Part shown: positions 46,071 to 58,895 of the stretch, in pieces
How positions within the stretch are numbered: position 1 is the stretch's first letter
Layout: every line of letters begins with the position of its first letter
Assembly: GCA_951640165.1 (NCBI GenBank)
Contig: OX621236.1
Coordinates: 29,566,948-29,630,947, forward strand
Length of the DNA: 64,000 bases
From: Pseudoips prasinana
Taxonomy: Eukaryota; Arthropoda; Insecta; Lepidoptera; Nolidae
Direction of reading: 5' to 3'
Program-made: the position numbers and the translations under genes
The notes under the pieces: model-generated
What the model was told of the DNA's origin: nothing
Database searches by the model: none
Seen by the model: only the letters and a program-made list of their open reading frames with translations

Positions 46071-49000
46071 TGTGTGATGCAAAACAATATGTAAAAAAAA
46101 AATTATACGTTGGGCTTTTACTATTGCAGATTATTAAGGTGGCATCAAGTTTGCAGAACAAGTAGATATATTCGGTCTATACTGAAAAGCTTTTCGCTAG
46201 GCATCGCGGTCGCTTCTTTGTTTTATCAATCAGAACAATGGATTTTAAAACCCAAATTGCGTGATGTAAATAAAATATAGAAATATGCATCTGACTTCAA
46301 ATTCGAGCCTAACCAGAAATCATACTCGATCAAAATAATTTATAAAATCGATTGATTCTGAAACCATAAAATAATAATATTAATATTTAAATATTTAATA
46401 TAAAACTTTATTATTTTTACAATCTGGACTAAAAAGAAAGTTTTAGTGGCAATTAAATGTGACAGGTAATTTAAATCAAACTTCTCTGCACTTACACAGT
46501 ACCTACTTAATTATTAATATTTGAAGTGAAGAGTAATTTGTATTTTTTTCCCCAGTTTAGTTAATTCATCAAAAAGAAATTGAGTCAACTCAACTCAACA
46601 AGAGAATTCTGAAATAAAACCGAATTCTAAAATACGGTTTTCTGAAAAAGAAATCGCTACTATGCGATAAGACCGCCCTACTGTACATTATCATTATATT
46701 ATAAAGATTTGTGATATTTATTATTAAGATTTGTAAATTTAAACTAAAACTAAACTAACTAATCTATCTAACTTTATGCAGACATTTCAGGAAATAAGAT
46801 TCAAAACAATTTTTTATTTGTTTCTGAAATGTCTAATTAATATAATTTTTTTCTTGCGTATTAGGTACATGTTTTTAATCCCATCTGTCAATTGGTGACT
46901 ATGCTTCACTGTACTTTAATGCAACAACTGTAGATAAAGAGTAACCAATAGGTGGTGGCTAGATAACATACACACCGGTTGAATTTATAGTAACCTTCCA
47001 AGTTTAAATATATTTTAATTTTGGAATGTGTTCTCAGTACTAAAATATTAAAGCCATCTCAAAGTTGAGAAGAATGATATTTACTTAGAAAAATATTAGT
47101 CAGTAATTGTGAAAATTATATATTCTTTTTTTAATGCTTTGAAATATTCGGCACAAGGTAAAATAGCTCACTTTGCAAAATAGTTATAAAAATATATTTT
47201 TCTTTCGGTACAAACATGTCAATCAGCTGACGTCCTACTTATGTAATGATCAACTTATATAACGAAACCAAACAATAATATTGTTCATCTCATTATAATA
47301 TAAGTTGCGTAGTTTCATCCATAGATTGAGCTCTATAATTATCTTGACTATTTATATAACGCGTTTTATATTTAATATACTATGTTTAAATAAAAAAGTA
47401 ACTACACCAAAGAGTACAGATTAGTACTACGTTCAGAATATTCTCTTCGACAAATCACTTAAATAAAAACCTTCTTTCGTAACAACGCAATAAAGTTTCA
47501 TATAGTTTAGCTTGAAAGTTTTAGACTTGTTTTGCCTCTCTTTCGCTCGCTAAAGTAATACCTACGGATCAGGTCGGGCTCTTCGTTCTACTCATACTGT
47601 CGTTTTGCAAGTACCTAGTGACGTAGGACATATGAAATAAAATACAAGGTATTACATTATTCCAGAAGTTATGCTAAAACGACGACGATTAACGATACGG
47701 CGGCATCCATCTTAAATTAAAAAGCTCCGATCGGCTTTTTCAATCCAATAAAGGTCCCACCCGTCTATTGCACGTTGTAAACTATTTATTACGCAACCAA
47801 ATTAAAAGACCATTACACGACAACAACGGCACAAAGGTTCAACAAACAAAAAGTATACAAGAGACTTCCTTTTAAAAATGTAATCTGTGAGACGCGGGGT
47901 AAGGGTAATCATCGAATGTTCCGTATCTAACTACAACTTTATACCGGCACGTTATCATCGGCGTATAATGAGAAGTGCTCTTGTTCCTTTTGTGTCCATC
48001 ACGTCGTATCGGAGAAGGGTCATCCATCATCCACTGGTACTAATAGCCTGCTACCTTCCTTCGGCTCTCTTATCCCTTATAATTCGTCCTCTGAACACCT
48101 ATACGAGGTGAGCTGTTACGAATAATTGCTTGCGATGTTCAAGAGGCTTGATTGCAAAATTAAAATGTGAAAAAAAGACAACCGTGAGCTAAGCGAACAT
48201 ATTATTTATGATACTTGCTTATAGGCTTTTTCGATGTAGGAGTATAAGTTCTACGTATATATAATGAAGTATATTTTATTATATGGTTCATTCTCTTTAT
48301 GTATTTGGTGTGTAAATATTAAAACTTGCCTCATGTTAGAATGTTTTAATATTTTGCGTCGTAGTACTGGAGATAGGTACATACTTAAGTTAAAAAATAT
48401 CTTAATACAAACACAAAATGTGAGCGTATATAAAAGAGTGTTCATTCTTTGATCCACGGTTTCCATAAACAGTTTATACTTTTTAGGGACATGAATCGAC
48501 GGGTAGTTCATGCCAGACGAGACTAAAAGTTAACTTACCATATATATTTTGTAATAAATAGTATTTAATCTTTATTTATTTATTTTAGCTTTTCTTTATT
48601 GCACACAGAAATACATATTACTGTAACAGATTAGATAACTCATGTACAGAGGCGGCGCTTAACTCAATATGAGTTCTCTTTCAGCAAACCTTTGTCAGAG
48701 TGAGAGTTATTACCACAAATAATTTTGCTGTAATATTTATTCTTATCAGCTAGTTACAGCTTGCTACAATCAGTCTACTTGCACATGCTTCCTGCTGAAC
48801 CGTCAAACTTAAAATCATAGTAAAACATACTACGGTTTTCTCTAGTTAAATCCGTAACGATGACAGACACGCACAAATTAAAATGGCGCCCAATTGCAAA
48901 AAAATAGTGACAAATAGATGAAACAAGCTGCATTTTCAAAGTTAAAGAGATTCTATTTTCAAAAGTCGTAATTAGTTTATAAATATTGTTAATGAAAGTG

Positions 49001-49698
49001 GCCAGTTCCGGAAATTTTATTTAAATACGGAATTAATTAGTAGATATTATGTCTTCTTTGAGTGCTAGGTGGTGATGTGAGTCTTTGCGTTTATGTGTGC
49101 GTGTGCGGGTGTGTGTACGTCCGTGTTGGAAGTTGGTAAACTCTTTGTATGTATATGATTTTTGTGGAGATGGTTATCATGAAACTAGTTATTCAGTGAC
49201 AAATAATATTGATTTCACTTCTTTGTACGGTCCATTTTTTCTTACTTGTCTTATTTGGTACACAAACACTACTCGGCACGAAAATCACTAGTTTCGTCAT
49301 CAATCACGCACTTTTAGTTAGGTATGAACATCTTGATTGTTGGAAGAAACACATACTATATAAATAACACCAAAAACTGCTTCAAATTAACCATCCAAAC
49401 ACATTAATTCTCTTAAAATCAAAATAATATCAGGATCCATTTTCACAGATTAATAATTATATTGGCAATTTGACATTTCAAAATGCTAGTTTGTCTTCGG
49501 AACTTAGAGAAGGGAAAAGCGAATGAATGATTCTGACCAGTGTGAACTGTATAATTTTAATGTAAAAAACTGAATAATAAAGCAGAATGTTTATATATAT
49601 ATCTCAAATTATATGTGTGTATGGTAATGTAAGGCATTATTTTTAAAAACTAAAGTTTTTGTTGTAACTGGTCGTAGACTAAAAGTATTATTTGACAA
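46071..49698. other. Spacer, 3.6 kb
   Basis: No gene I can support. A GT-rich tract at 49087-49125 and a GC-richer 75-codon frame at 47887-48111 (ending before a GAGGTGAGC donor-like site) are the only landmarks. Confidence 0.35.
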
Positions 49699-50007
49699 GT
49701 GATTTTTTTTGACTTGACGGGATACGTCCTGTCATTCGTCTCGTCGCCTCGCTTTATGTTGTACTTTACGGGTGCTCTCTGTGTGTGTTTGAAGTGTAAC
49801 GATTTGGCTTTCTACTGGACTCTGTTGATTCTTTCTGTGATTTGGACGGTTTTATTCTTTAGACTGACGACCTTTGGCTATTCTTCAAGGACATCGATAT
49901 TGCATACGACTGTTATTTTAGTGCAATTGTTTTGTTTAAACAAGGTAAGTAAATTAATCTTTTTTAATGTTATTTATTCATATTGGGAATTCTATAAACA
50001 ATCCTGA
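49699..50007 (+). other. Hydrophobic open frame with donor-like site
   Basis: A 102-codon frame with two or three hydrophobic stretches that could span a membrane (FYWTLLILSVIWTVLFFRL is the strongest). A strong splice-donor-like AACAAG|GTAAGT is at 49944/49945. GC is higher before the donor than after it, as in a real exon. No homologous family is recognised, and the start codon is uncertain. It may be a lineage-specific exon or chance. Confidence 0.25.
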
Positions 50008-50182
50008 ATAACAATAATAATTGGAATTTATTTAATTATTTCTCACCGTAATCCAACATAAACCATAAATAAAAAAACATACTTATGCTACTTAAGCTAT
50101 GCAAGCATTATGGTTTGTGGATAAATAATTAAAGAAAATCGTGTTATCGAACATTTATTAGCTCAAGATGAAAATAAAATAA

Positions 50183-50773
50183 TGGAATTATCTGCATTAC
50201 AGGTTTGAAAAAATTTTGAGTAAAGTGGTACCTGGCTCGGTTATAGTACTAGACAATGCACCGTACCACTCCAGACTAGCAGAACGAGTGCCAAACATGA
50301 GTTGGCGGAAGGCAGATATACAAGCGTGGCTACAGGAGGAACATATCAATTTTGAAGAGAATGAGATAAAAGCGCAACTTTTATCTAAATTTAACAGAAA
50401 TCTATTTAATACAAAAGTTGTGGATCAAATGGCGGCCCGCAAAAATGTTATCGTTTTACGCCTTCCGCCCTATCATTGCGAATTAAACCCAATTGAACTG
50501 ATATGGGCGCAGTTAAAATCTTATGTTGGCAAAAATAATAAAACTTTTAAAATGGCTGAAGTCAAGGAGTTACTAAAAGAAGGCTTAAGCCAAATTGGTA
50601 CGATGTCTTGGAATAATTGTATAAACCATATAAAAAAAGAAGAGGATAAAATGATGCAGCTTGACGGACTTTTAGATGCTGCAACAGATGCACCTACCCA
50701 GGGTTTCATTATACACCTGTCAGAATCGGAAGACTCCAGAAGTGAAGATACACGTAGTGAATCAAATGAATAA
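50183..50773 (+). pseudogene. Tc1/mariner-superfamily DDE transposase, C-terminal half
   Basis: An uninterrupted frame of about 195 codons to TAA at 50771-50773. It carries two conserved blocks of the DDE_3-type endonuclease. The first is SVIVLDNAPYHS (about residues 8-19 from the TTG at 50216), holding the second catalytic Asp. The second is LRLPPYHCELNPIELIWAQ (about 80-98), holding the terminal acidic residue. An acidic, Ser-rich tail follows (SESEDSRSEDTRSESNE). The N-terminal DNA-binding part and first Asp are absent. An acceptor-like TCTGCATTACAG|G precedes the frame at 50202. A poly-A signal region (AATAAATAAATTAAA) follows the stop. No inverted repeats found. It could be a recent truncated transposon or an expressed fragment. 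Confidence 0.8.
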
Positions 50774-50789
50774 ATAAATTAAAAATAGT

Positions 50790-51191
50790 TTTGTTTTATT
50801 TTTTATATAGGCCAACGATATATTTCAGGAATTATATCTGTGATTAAGATAATGTGTGATATTCTGGCAGCTTACTACAAAATTATCAACGCTAATTTAT
50901 TCCCAGGGCCATAACTAAAATTTTATTTGTCAGGAAATCCTACATTACTAATATCATTCGGTTACAGCTGTATGAATTCGTTCAGTCCTTCATTCGATAA
51001 TTTCCCAACTCTATCAATTGTCTTTGGTTACCAGTACGCCATATTTGTGTACTAAATAAGACAAGTAAGAAAAAATAGACCGTAAGTATGTTTACTGAGA
51101 CACGTAGAAGAGATTTTTGACTATTTTGTTAGTCATCCGGTAGTTATGTATAAACGAATGGTATTTGAATTTATAAGAAATAAAAATTTGC
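50790..51191. other. Spacer
   Basis: No feature seen. Confidence 0.4.
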
Positions 51192-51262
51192 AGGGGCAAG
51201 ATACCCCGTGGATCGTGGGTTAGATTCCCACCCGCATTTAAATTTAACCAATTCATTTTAAA
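51192..51262 (+). mobile_element. SINE family 5, truncated
   Basis: GATACCCCGTGGATCGTGGG, B box GGTTAGATTCCC, 3' end AATTCATTTTAAAA. Confidence 0.55.
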
Positions 51263-51404
51263 AAGTAGTCGTAAACTTGTTTTCAGTAAAGCATGTTTAA
51301 AATGCGAAAAGTAGTAAATAAAATCATAGTGAATTATAAAAATTATGCTTTATATGAATAATTTAAAGTGCTAACTGTTGGAATTGTCCGATTTAAGTAT
51401 TGGC

Positions 51405-51617
51405 ATTCCAGCCGTTGTAGCCGTGAAGGTTTTCACTGAGATGGCGTTTTAAAGCGTCTTAAGAGCGATAAGAAAACATCGAATGTATTTTCTGAATTCG
51501 AGTCTGAGAACCACGGTGCGGTGGCGGAGCGTTTAACGCACATGAGGCCGGATACCCCGCGGATCGTGGGTTCGATTCCCACCGTACTTGAATTTATACA
51601 ATTCATTTTAAAACATG
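51405..51617 (+). mobile_element. SINE family 5
   Basis: CCAGCCGTTGTAGCCGTGAA start, GGTGCGGTGGCGGAGCG tRNA-like head, B box GGGTTCGATTCCC, and the same AATTCATTTTAAAA end. Confidence 0.65.
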
Positions 51618-51951
51618 TCTGCGACTTAAACAAAAACCTAATGTTGATTTCCATGCCACAGTAGTTTAAAATAAAAATCTAATAATCACAAGTACTTAAA
51701 AATAACGTAATAATAGGCATTTACTAGCAATACAACGTATAGCAACGCAATGGCACCGCTTATAGGTCGTTTACTGTTTACTTGTCACCGTATACATTAT
51801 TCGTGTATTTCTTCTTACTCTCCTCTTTCTCCCTCTATTTAGACAATTACTAGGAGGCTTCCTATCTTTTTAAAAACTTACTTCGTGTTTTTAATAATGT
51901 ATGGTACATGAAATGTGATACTATGAACATATTACTAATTATACATTATAA

Positions 51952-52145
51952 TACCTGGGGCATTATTCACACACGGCCATCTGATCCCAAACTAAGCAGA
52001 GCTTGTACTATGTAAACCGGTAACTGATATACTACATATACACACAGACTGAGGACAATATGACATTTTCATGCACACAAATGTTTAACCTGGGTGGGAA
52101 TCGAATCCACGCCCTGCGGCAAGGAAAGCAAACATTTACCAATTA
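51952..52145 (-). mobile_element. SINE family 1 (tRNA-headed)
   Basis: Minus copy with a gap in the body; head GGGTGGGAATCGAATCCACG on plus. Confidence 0.8.
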
Positions 52146-52489
52146 TTTAAGTCCCAACGTTGCCGACCCAATACGCACAAATGCGAAACTGCTATCAAGT
52201 ATATTATATTAATACGTTTTAAAGAAATTTGACTCATTACTGAATTGGAAATAAATGAATATTTTTTGCACGTCTGACCATATTTTATGGGAAAATAACA
52301 TAAACTGTTACATACGAAATTATTTTTTTACAAAACTTAGGGCTGTCAGAGCTTTTTATTACGTACCTAATCATATTTCGTACGTGAAACGTCAAGTTAA
52401 CCTTTAATGTTTTATCGGGGTTTAATTTTTCATGTCAGCTGAAAGCTCCTGCCCTTAGAACCTAATTAATTATACCTAAGTATTATACT

Positions 52490-52755
52490 ACAATGCAATG
52501 ACGTAACAAGCTGCTATAGAGTTTGGCGGATAGTATTATAATTGAACATTGTATGTCTCTAAATAAACTACTGTCCGCATCCAGCGGCTTCCCGTAACGC
52601 TTGAAAGTTCGTCGGTCCTCATTGTGGAGGCCTGCCCACACTGTGTCTTGCGGCCATCGTAGCCGCTCGAGAACCTTTTTGCTCCAGCCGCCATTGGTTC
52701 TTCGAGATATATGCCCTGCCCAGTTCACTGCCACTTTAGCTTGGAAATTCAGCAT
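52490..52755 (-). pseudogene. LINE ORF C-terminus, decayed
   Basis: Minus strand: NWAGHISRRTNGGWSKKVLE then a frameshift. The wording WAGH.aRR.d.rW.kkvLeW....R..GRPP..W.DD is the standard C-terminal tail of RTE/Jockey-type LINE polyproteins in insects. Here the GRPP part (VGRPPQ) is in another frame and contains stops. Only about 80 residues are left. Confidence 0.7.
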
Positions 52756-53089
52756 TTTTGAGTGACTTCGAGCGTTCTTATGAGGCCCATAGAAAGCGAT
52801 GACGTATCTTTACTTTTAGTCATCACTGGCAACACACACACATACTGGCCGAATACTTTTGAATTAAGACACGATGGGCATCAGGTTTGTTATAAATATT
52901 GAATTTAGAATTGAACCTTAACAGCCAGTCTCAACGGAAGATAATCCTATAAGAGATAACCTATCTATGCTATAGCAATATGAACGTATTTACAATTATT
53001 CATAAAAGCATTTGGCTCAATACTGTCTTATAACAAATGCAATGAATTGTGCAATAAAATGAATAATAACATTAATTGCTTTAGTGTTG
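52756..53089. other. Spacer
   Basis: No feature seen. Confidence 0.4.
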
Positions 53090-53290
53090 TGTTTCTGCGT
53101 GTGAGTAAGGTCGCCAGAGCTCATTGGGGTGGGGGGAAAGGGTCAGCAACACTTGTTTGCTGACTCTTAAAGGCCGGCAACGCACCCGTGACACTTCTGG
53201 TGTTGCGGGCGTATACATGGGCGGCGGTGATCACTTACCATCAGGTGACCCGGTTGCTCGTTTGTCGCCCTATGCCGTAAAAAAAAAGAA
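53090..53290 (+). mobile_element. Retroposon family R
   Basis: Well-preserved 3' part: GTCGCCAGAGCTCATTGGGG, AAAGGCCGGCAACGCACCCG, GGCGGCGGTGATCACTTACC and an A run after CCTATGCCGT. Confidence 0.75.
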
Positions 53291-54454
53291 ATGAATGATT
53301 TTGTGTTTAGTTCAAATCAATAAATTAGATGGTAGTTTTATTGAATAAGAACACTTCACCCTATTAAGTGGTACCTAATTGCGCAACATTCTCGAATAAT
53401 TAAAACATACAGTTTCCGTCTCCTAATCTTTAGACTTCATATTCAAGGTAATAAAAAGTAAGCAACCCTATGTGTAGGTACCACTTCATGAGGTCATTTT
53501 CCGTAGTGGCCGCGTAACTGGTGGGCGACTCGTATCGCATCAATTCTCTACGCGTCATTTGTACTGTGTGATGCGACTGATGCCCTGGTAGCCGACAGTA
53601 GCTGGATTCTTATTACCCTCAAATAATGACGATTTGAACGAAAAGTTGTCCGTACATTTGTTTGATTGTGTTTTTAAATATACATTACCTTTAATACCAT
53701 TCATATGTACCAGGTTCTGTTAATCCTCTGATGTCCTTACCTTTCATAGAAGTTCTTATAAAATCCAAGACAAAGAATATAATCGGTAGAGATGAAATTA
53801 TAAATGAATTAATCAAACCTAACTGTTATGAAAATATAGGAATCGAGGATTTTACGTCAAAAATGTAAATTAGTTGTATTTTTTTTTGCATTTACCGTGA
53901 GGTCATAACGAATCGGAATAGCCACGAAAACTGAGGTTAGTTAGAATCAGAACCTCGTCAAGATTGTTTCGGTCACCTGCGCCTGACCTGTAATCCGATG
54001 CCGGTAGCTTCTGACAGGGACCCCAACCCAACCTACCTTTAGCTTAATTTTGTCTCTCTCTTCGTTTCATCGGCTTCATGGGTCTTGACCTGCAACTAAG
54101 TGTGCCAAAAAGCTTCTCTAGTTTATAATTTTATTTAGGCTCGTAATTAGATCTTACTGATCATAATCGTCTTTGTGTTGGAATATCATAGCATTAACTT
54201 TTTCCTTTGGTGACCTTTTCCGCATTTATTACGGGGTGTGTTCTAAGGAATTGTTCAAACTTATATCTGCGGCCACGTTCTGCCACAGTCCCTCTCACCT
54301 GAACTGTAAATTTCATTCTTATCATCTGGATGTATGGTTGTAAACCACGTGCATGCTTTTCTCCGCGCACAACTAGTCTGTGGGATCAATTAACTAAGGA
54401 AATATAAATTTCCGATCCAGTATGATATGGCAACCTTCAAGAAGCGAGCCTATT
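53291..54454. other. Spacer, 1.2 kb
   Basis: GC-richer patches at 53500-53600 and 53930-54040, with no coding signal I can support. Confidence 0.35.
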
Positions 54455-54580
54455 CCTGTCTTAAAGGCTGGCAACACACTTGCGGCTATTCTGTTGTTGC
54501 GGGTGTCCATGTCCGACAGTGTTAACGTTCTATTAAGTGACCCACTTGCTTATTTGACTTGCTATTCTATATATAGGATT
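54455..54580 (+). mobile_element. Retroposon family R, diverged
   Basis: TCTTAAAGGCTGGCAACACA and TTGTTGCGGGTGTCCATGTC match family R with many changes. Confidence 0.6.
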
Positions 54581-54583
54581 ACT

Positions 54584-54645
54584 TATAAAACACCAACAAC
54601 CTCGCAGGACTGGATAGCTAACACCCTCAAGAACAACTTTTGTTC
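54584..54645 (-). repeat. Repeat family G, partial
   Basis: Reverse complement of the 3' part of 20725-20885 (AAAACACCAACAACCTCGCA on plus). Confidence 0.6.
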
Positions 54646-55079
54646 TGCGAGTTTGGACATAACTCACGTACATGAAAAATGATTGTACATGGGCGACTGG
54701 CGACCTAAGAAATGGGCCAAGTTCAAAGGCGCTAGCGCTGCAACCCTTTCCCGCGCCCTGACAAATGTATATCTACGTACCTAATCTTTGTCATGCGCGT
54801 AGAGTTAAACATTCAAGCGGGAAATTAAATTTATACTTATTTTTGTACGAAAATAAAATCTAACAAATTATCAAAAGTTGTAGAACAAAAGTTGTTTAGG
54901 TTTCTTCGTAAAATCATGGCTCGCACCATAGCCAATGTGAATAAATACGAGTTAAGGTTAATACTGTGAGCGAAGAAGTTTTTACATTCTACTGACATTT
55001 ATTGGACACAATTTTATAACTCTACGTCGCTAAAATATTAACAATAATTCTTTACATTAAGCACTCCTTATACAATTTA

Positions 55080-55290
55080 GTAGGTACATTACCCACTGTA
55101 CATTTGTCAAACGACGCAAATGATTCGTGCTGGTTGCGCGTAAGTGCGGTAAACTCATCGGGGCGGGAATCAGGCGCATCAGATATGGTCACATGGCCTG
55201 GCCTAAGACACAGTCCGCCCCATTACAGCCCATTAGAGCATCGCAGGTGTCGGGCGAGTTAGACACGCTACTGTGACAGTCGCCGCAACC
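55080..55290. promoter_or_regulatory. GC-rich non-coding island
   Basis: About 200 nt of raised GC and no repeat or reading frame. It contains E-box-like CACATGG and CAGGTGT sites. A regulatory element is possible; not shown. Confidence 0.25.
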
Positions 55291-55737
55291 ACTTATACAA
55301 ACTACTAAACTAACTACTAAAGGTTGAAACACACCAAGTGCAGTTAAATATGTGTATGCGTGTGCATGAGAATCTGCGAAGAAACGTATCTCAACGAGTC
55401 ACTGGGAGAAAAAGTGCTGCTGATTGTCAGTTGTTCTTATTGGTTGGTAAAGAATTAGTCAGGTTATGAAACACTTTCTATGATTAAGGTGAGTTACGAT
55501 CATGTATATAAAATATGTACAAGTTGAATATAATTGATAATAATAATTTTATTTCAGGAAATTATTCCCACTACAATTTACATATAAATGAACTTATTAA
55601 TCATTAAAACTACTGAATTAAAAATAAATGTAAGTTGAAATTAATAATCGGTATCTACATCAATCACTTAATAAATGTTGACGACCTGGTATGCTGGTGC
55701 ATCCACCTCTCCTATATCGCCAAGTCCCACCGCATAT

Positions 55738-55905
55738 TTGACTGGCGTATTGGTCAGTGGTTAAGGACCCAGACGGCTAAGCCTAAAGTCTTAGATTTGA
55801 TATCCATACAGGACAAATCTGTGTGCGATGACCACAATTATTTGTCCTGTGTCTGGGTGTAATGTATCTATGAAATGTAAGTATATAAGAAATATATAAA
55901 TAGCC
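55738..55905 (+). mobile_element. SINE family 3, 3'-truncated
   Basis: Head GGCGTATTGGTCAGTGGTTA with eroded B box, body TTATTTGTCCTGTGTCTGGG. Confidence 0.65.
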
Positions 55906-56558
55906 TAGTTGTGGGTAATTATTGATTTATATGTTACAAATAATTAAATTTATTATTAATTAAGTGTGATCATTAAAAAGAATATACCGCAATGTGCGAG
56001 GCAAAGATATCTAACGCAAAAAACTCAAAAGATATCAAACTCTTGCGTACAAATACAAAAAGTATATAAATGTATAGATTTAATTTTCCGGTCGACGTCA
56101 ATGTTCGCTACAATTCTAGACCTTAGTAACATGGACCAAATAGACATCATGAATTTTACTTAAGCAGTATTGTTTTCTGTCGTTTATAAAATTTTCTTGT
56201 AACATGTATCTATACTGAGCGAGAATCTATTCAGGTCACTCTATGTTACATAACTCAGACATTATTTTTTAATTCAGTTTTAAGGCTCTGGCTTCTTGGC
56301 CTTATGAGCTCTCAGTAAATTATATTTTTATTTCATTTATTTTCGTGATTGGTCAATGTCAATTAAATTCCGTCACAGTCAAGTCATACATAGTCCTTGT
56401 CCTACCCCAGTAAAGCAGTGGAGACTTAACTAGAGGCTTATATACAGAAAATCGCAATTCACGGCTATATGGCACTTTCCTCCACTTGTGTACGTTGTCC
56501 ATGATGTTATGTCTAAAAATCCACCATATAATACAAACACTTAATAAAATACATAAAA
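55906..56558. other. Spacer
   Basis: No feature seen. Confidence 0.4.
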
Positions 56559-56828
56559 ACTTGAATTTACACCAGTTTTTGAAAATGAAACAATGCTTCG
56601 ATGCGTCTTTTTCCGCGTTGGCGCCAAAACGCTAACTCAGACAACACGGGTAGTGTGACCTTTGCTTCAGATTTTTTTATATATAAAAAACTTGAAATTA
56701 CACCAGTTTTTGAAAATGAAACAATGCTCCGATGCGTCTTTTTTCGCGTTGGCGCCAAATCTCTAACTCAGACAACACGGGTAGTAGGTCACACTACCCG
56801 TGTTGCTTCAGATTTTTTTATATATAAA
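56559..56828. repeat. Tandem duplication of a 131-nt unit with a snap-back in unit 2
   Basis: Unit 1 at 56559-56689 and unit 2 at 56690-56828 are nearly identical (TACACCAGTTTTTGAAAATG, GCGTTGGCGCCAAA). Unit 2 has an extra inverted segment at 56773-56805. Confidence 0.9.
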
Positions 56829-57186
56829 ACAATTGCAATAGGTGTGTTTCAATCTTTATTAACTGCTGTATATAAAGGCTGGCTTAGTGCAATCTTCGGC
56901 TTGACCTATGTTTTTTGGAAAAGAAAATAAATCTGTCGGCAGATACCTTAACTGATCTTTGCACATAAAGGCACGTAAGTAAATTGTAAGGTAAGGATAT
57001 CGAGATATTTCATAATTGAGTAAGTATTTAGAATTTGCTCAGGTAAACAACGAATCAGCGCTGTGTTAGTTGTTTTGCTCGGAAATTGTACAAGTTTCAG
57101 TAGATTTAACCACAGGCTAACCGTTCCCAATGATTAAGCAGTGGATAGCTTGGTGCCTATTAAGAAGCTTACTACGCTTACTCACT
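56829..57186. other. Spacer
   Basis: No feature seen. Confidence 0.4.
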
Positions 57187-57305
57187 TGGTTTCTCCTGAG
57201 TACCATGACTATCTTACTGCTTTCGCCAACCCGTTTGACATGCGTTTTAAGGCGATTATGGCATTTCCCTCTAAAACTCATCTTGGGGAGGCTTTTGTTT
57301 TTGAT
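57187..57305 (+). repeat. Family F fragment, diverged
   Basis: TACCATGACTATCTTACTGC, CCAACCCGTTTGACATGCG and CTTGGGGAGGC match family F in order. Confidence 0.5.
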
Positions 57306-58007
57306 TAAATAGCTTTTCTGAAAGTTACTTCATATAAGCATGAAATACACACATAGTATCATTATGTGGGTATGTTGCCTTTTACTGTAGACATTTGACT
57401 AAGCTCGCTTGTTACTAGAATAACAAACAGACGAATAATTAGAGAAGAGCTCTTAGTGACCGTAATATATGGGTTATGTAACCTAAGTGAAATCAATAAA
57501 ATAATATAACAATATGAGGATAGGTGGTCGTTCACAATAGGCAATGGGCTTATGTAACGTTAGAAAGCCCATTATGCGAATAGTCTGTAGTTCATTATAG
57601 GCGCTTGGCTTAACCCTCTAAAAGCTGACTAAAATAATTTTCTGTTGAACAAAACTGACAGTTGGAAACAAAACTTAAAACGGTCGGGCATAGCTAATTT
57701 TGTTGTTGTATGATTACTAAATTTAGTATTATTTTCGTTATCACACGCACGCATGGCGTTACAATGGCATTACAATTGCTCTTAAGAATTTATCAATAAA
57801 AGGTATAATAAGAAAAGATTTTTTTTAATTACGTATTTTTACCGAATAATATTTCATTGTCTACAGTAACTTAGTAACTTTAAGTTATCATATTGAAGTA
57901 CTGGGTGACTATTTAGGATAGAAAAAATAATAATCTATTTTTAATTTTTCGTCCAAAAATATGGAAGGCGACAAAAAGTCCTCCAGTAGAGATTATTTTT
58001 ATATCAG
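57306..58007. other. Spacer
   Basis: No feature seen. Confidence 0.4.
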
Positions 58008-58195
58008 AGGGTGACTAACGAGAAAGAGGGTACCCTGATGGTAGGTGATCATCACCGCCCTTGGACACTCGTAACACTAGAAGAGTCGCGACGTACGTTG
58101 TACGGGCCTTTAAGAGTCAGAAAACAAGTAAGTGTTGTTGACCCCTCCCCCGCCTCTATGAGCTCTGGCGTCCTTACCCACACGCAGAATTTTTT
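58008..58195 (-). mobile_element. Retroposon family R
   Basis: Minus copy: GATGGTAGGTGATCATCACC, CGGGCCTTTAAGAGTC and GAGCTCTGGCGTCC on plus. Confidence 0.65.
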
Positions 58196-58695
58196 TAAAT
58201 TATTAATGTTATTATTAAGGAATGTCTTCTGTAAAGTGGTGGTACGTCCCCAAACGGGCTGATATATTATATGATTGTATCTTACTAATAATAAAAGCCA
58301 AAAAACATACTGACACGGCTATGTTGAACAAAAAATAATGCGTAAATCTGTGTAATAAACCACATTCCCACTAAAAGTCTGCTTAATCAGTTTGAAGTCG
58401 GTTTAAATTAATAGTAAATAGTTCAATAAGTTGTGCCGATAAGCCGGACAAGCTATCGGCCGCTATAAAGTAGACCTCTGCGCAGGGACGTAGCGAGAAC
58501 TTAATTCATGGGGGCATTTTTGTCTTTTTTATATATTGTAGACACTTCCAATAGAATACGGTGTAAAGAATCCATAAAATTCTTACAAAGCATCTTAAAG
58601 AGTTCGATAATATTTAAAAATTGATAAAGATTTATTAGGTTACACAAATAATGTAAAAACACATCCAACTGCTGGTCTAACCTGAGCATTGTCAT

Positions 58696-58895
58696 ACCAG
58701 CTGTCTTACCCATGGAGGATTTGGTAAGAATGTTTAACACCTTCTTCATAGACAAAACGTCTAATTTGTGTCGTTCTATTTTATGTTTGTTAACTACCCC
58801 GCGTCACAACGGCGCGGTGCGGTGGTGGAATGGATAACGCACATGAAGTTGGATATACCGTGGTTCATGGGTTCGATTCCCACCCACACTTAACA
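58696..58895 (+). mobile_element. SINE family 5
   Basis: CCAGCTGTCTTACCCATGGA start, CGGTGCGGTGGTGGAATGG head, B box GGGTTCGATTCCC. Confidence 0.65.

Noticed and set aside
47887..48111. Small host gene of 74 residues
   Set aside because: GC is raised and a donor-like site follows, but there is no acceptor, motif or start context that I can defend.
49699..50773. A chimeric gene joining the hydrophobic frame (donor 49944) to the transposase frame (acceptor 50202)
   Set aside because: The donor leaves phase 0, while the transposase frame after the acceptor needs two upstream bases. Direct joining gives an immediate TGA.
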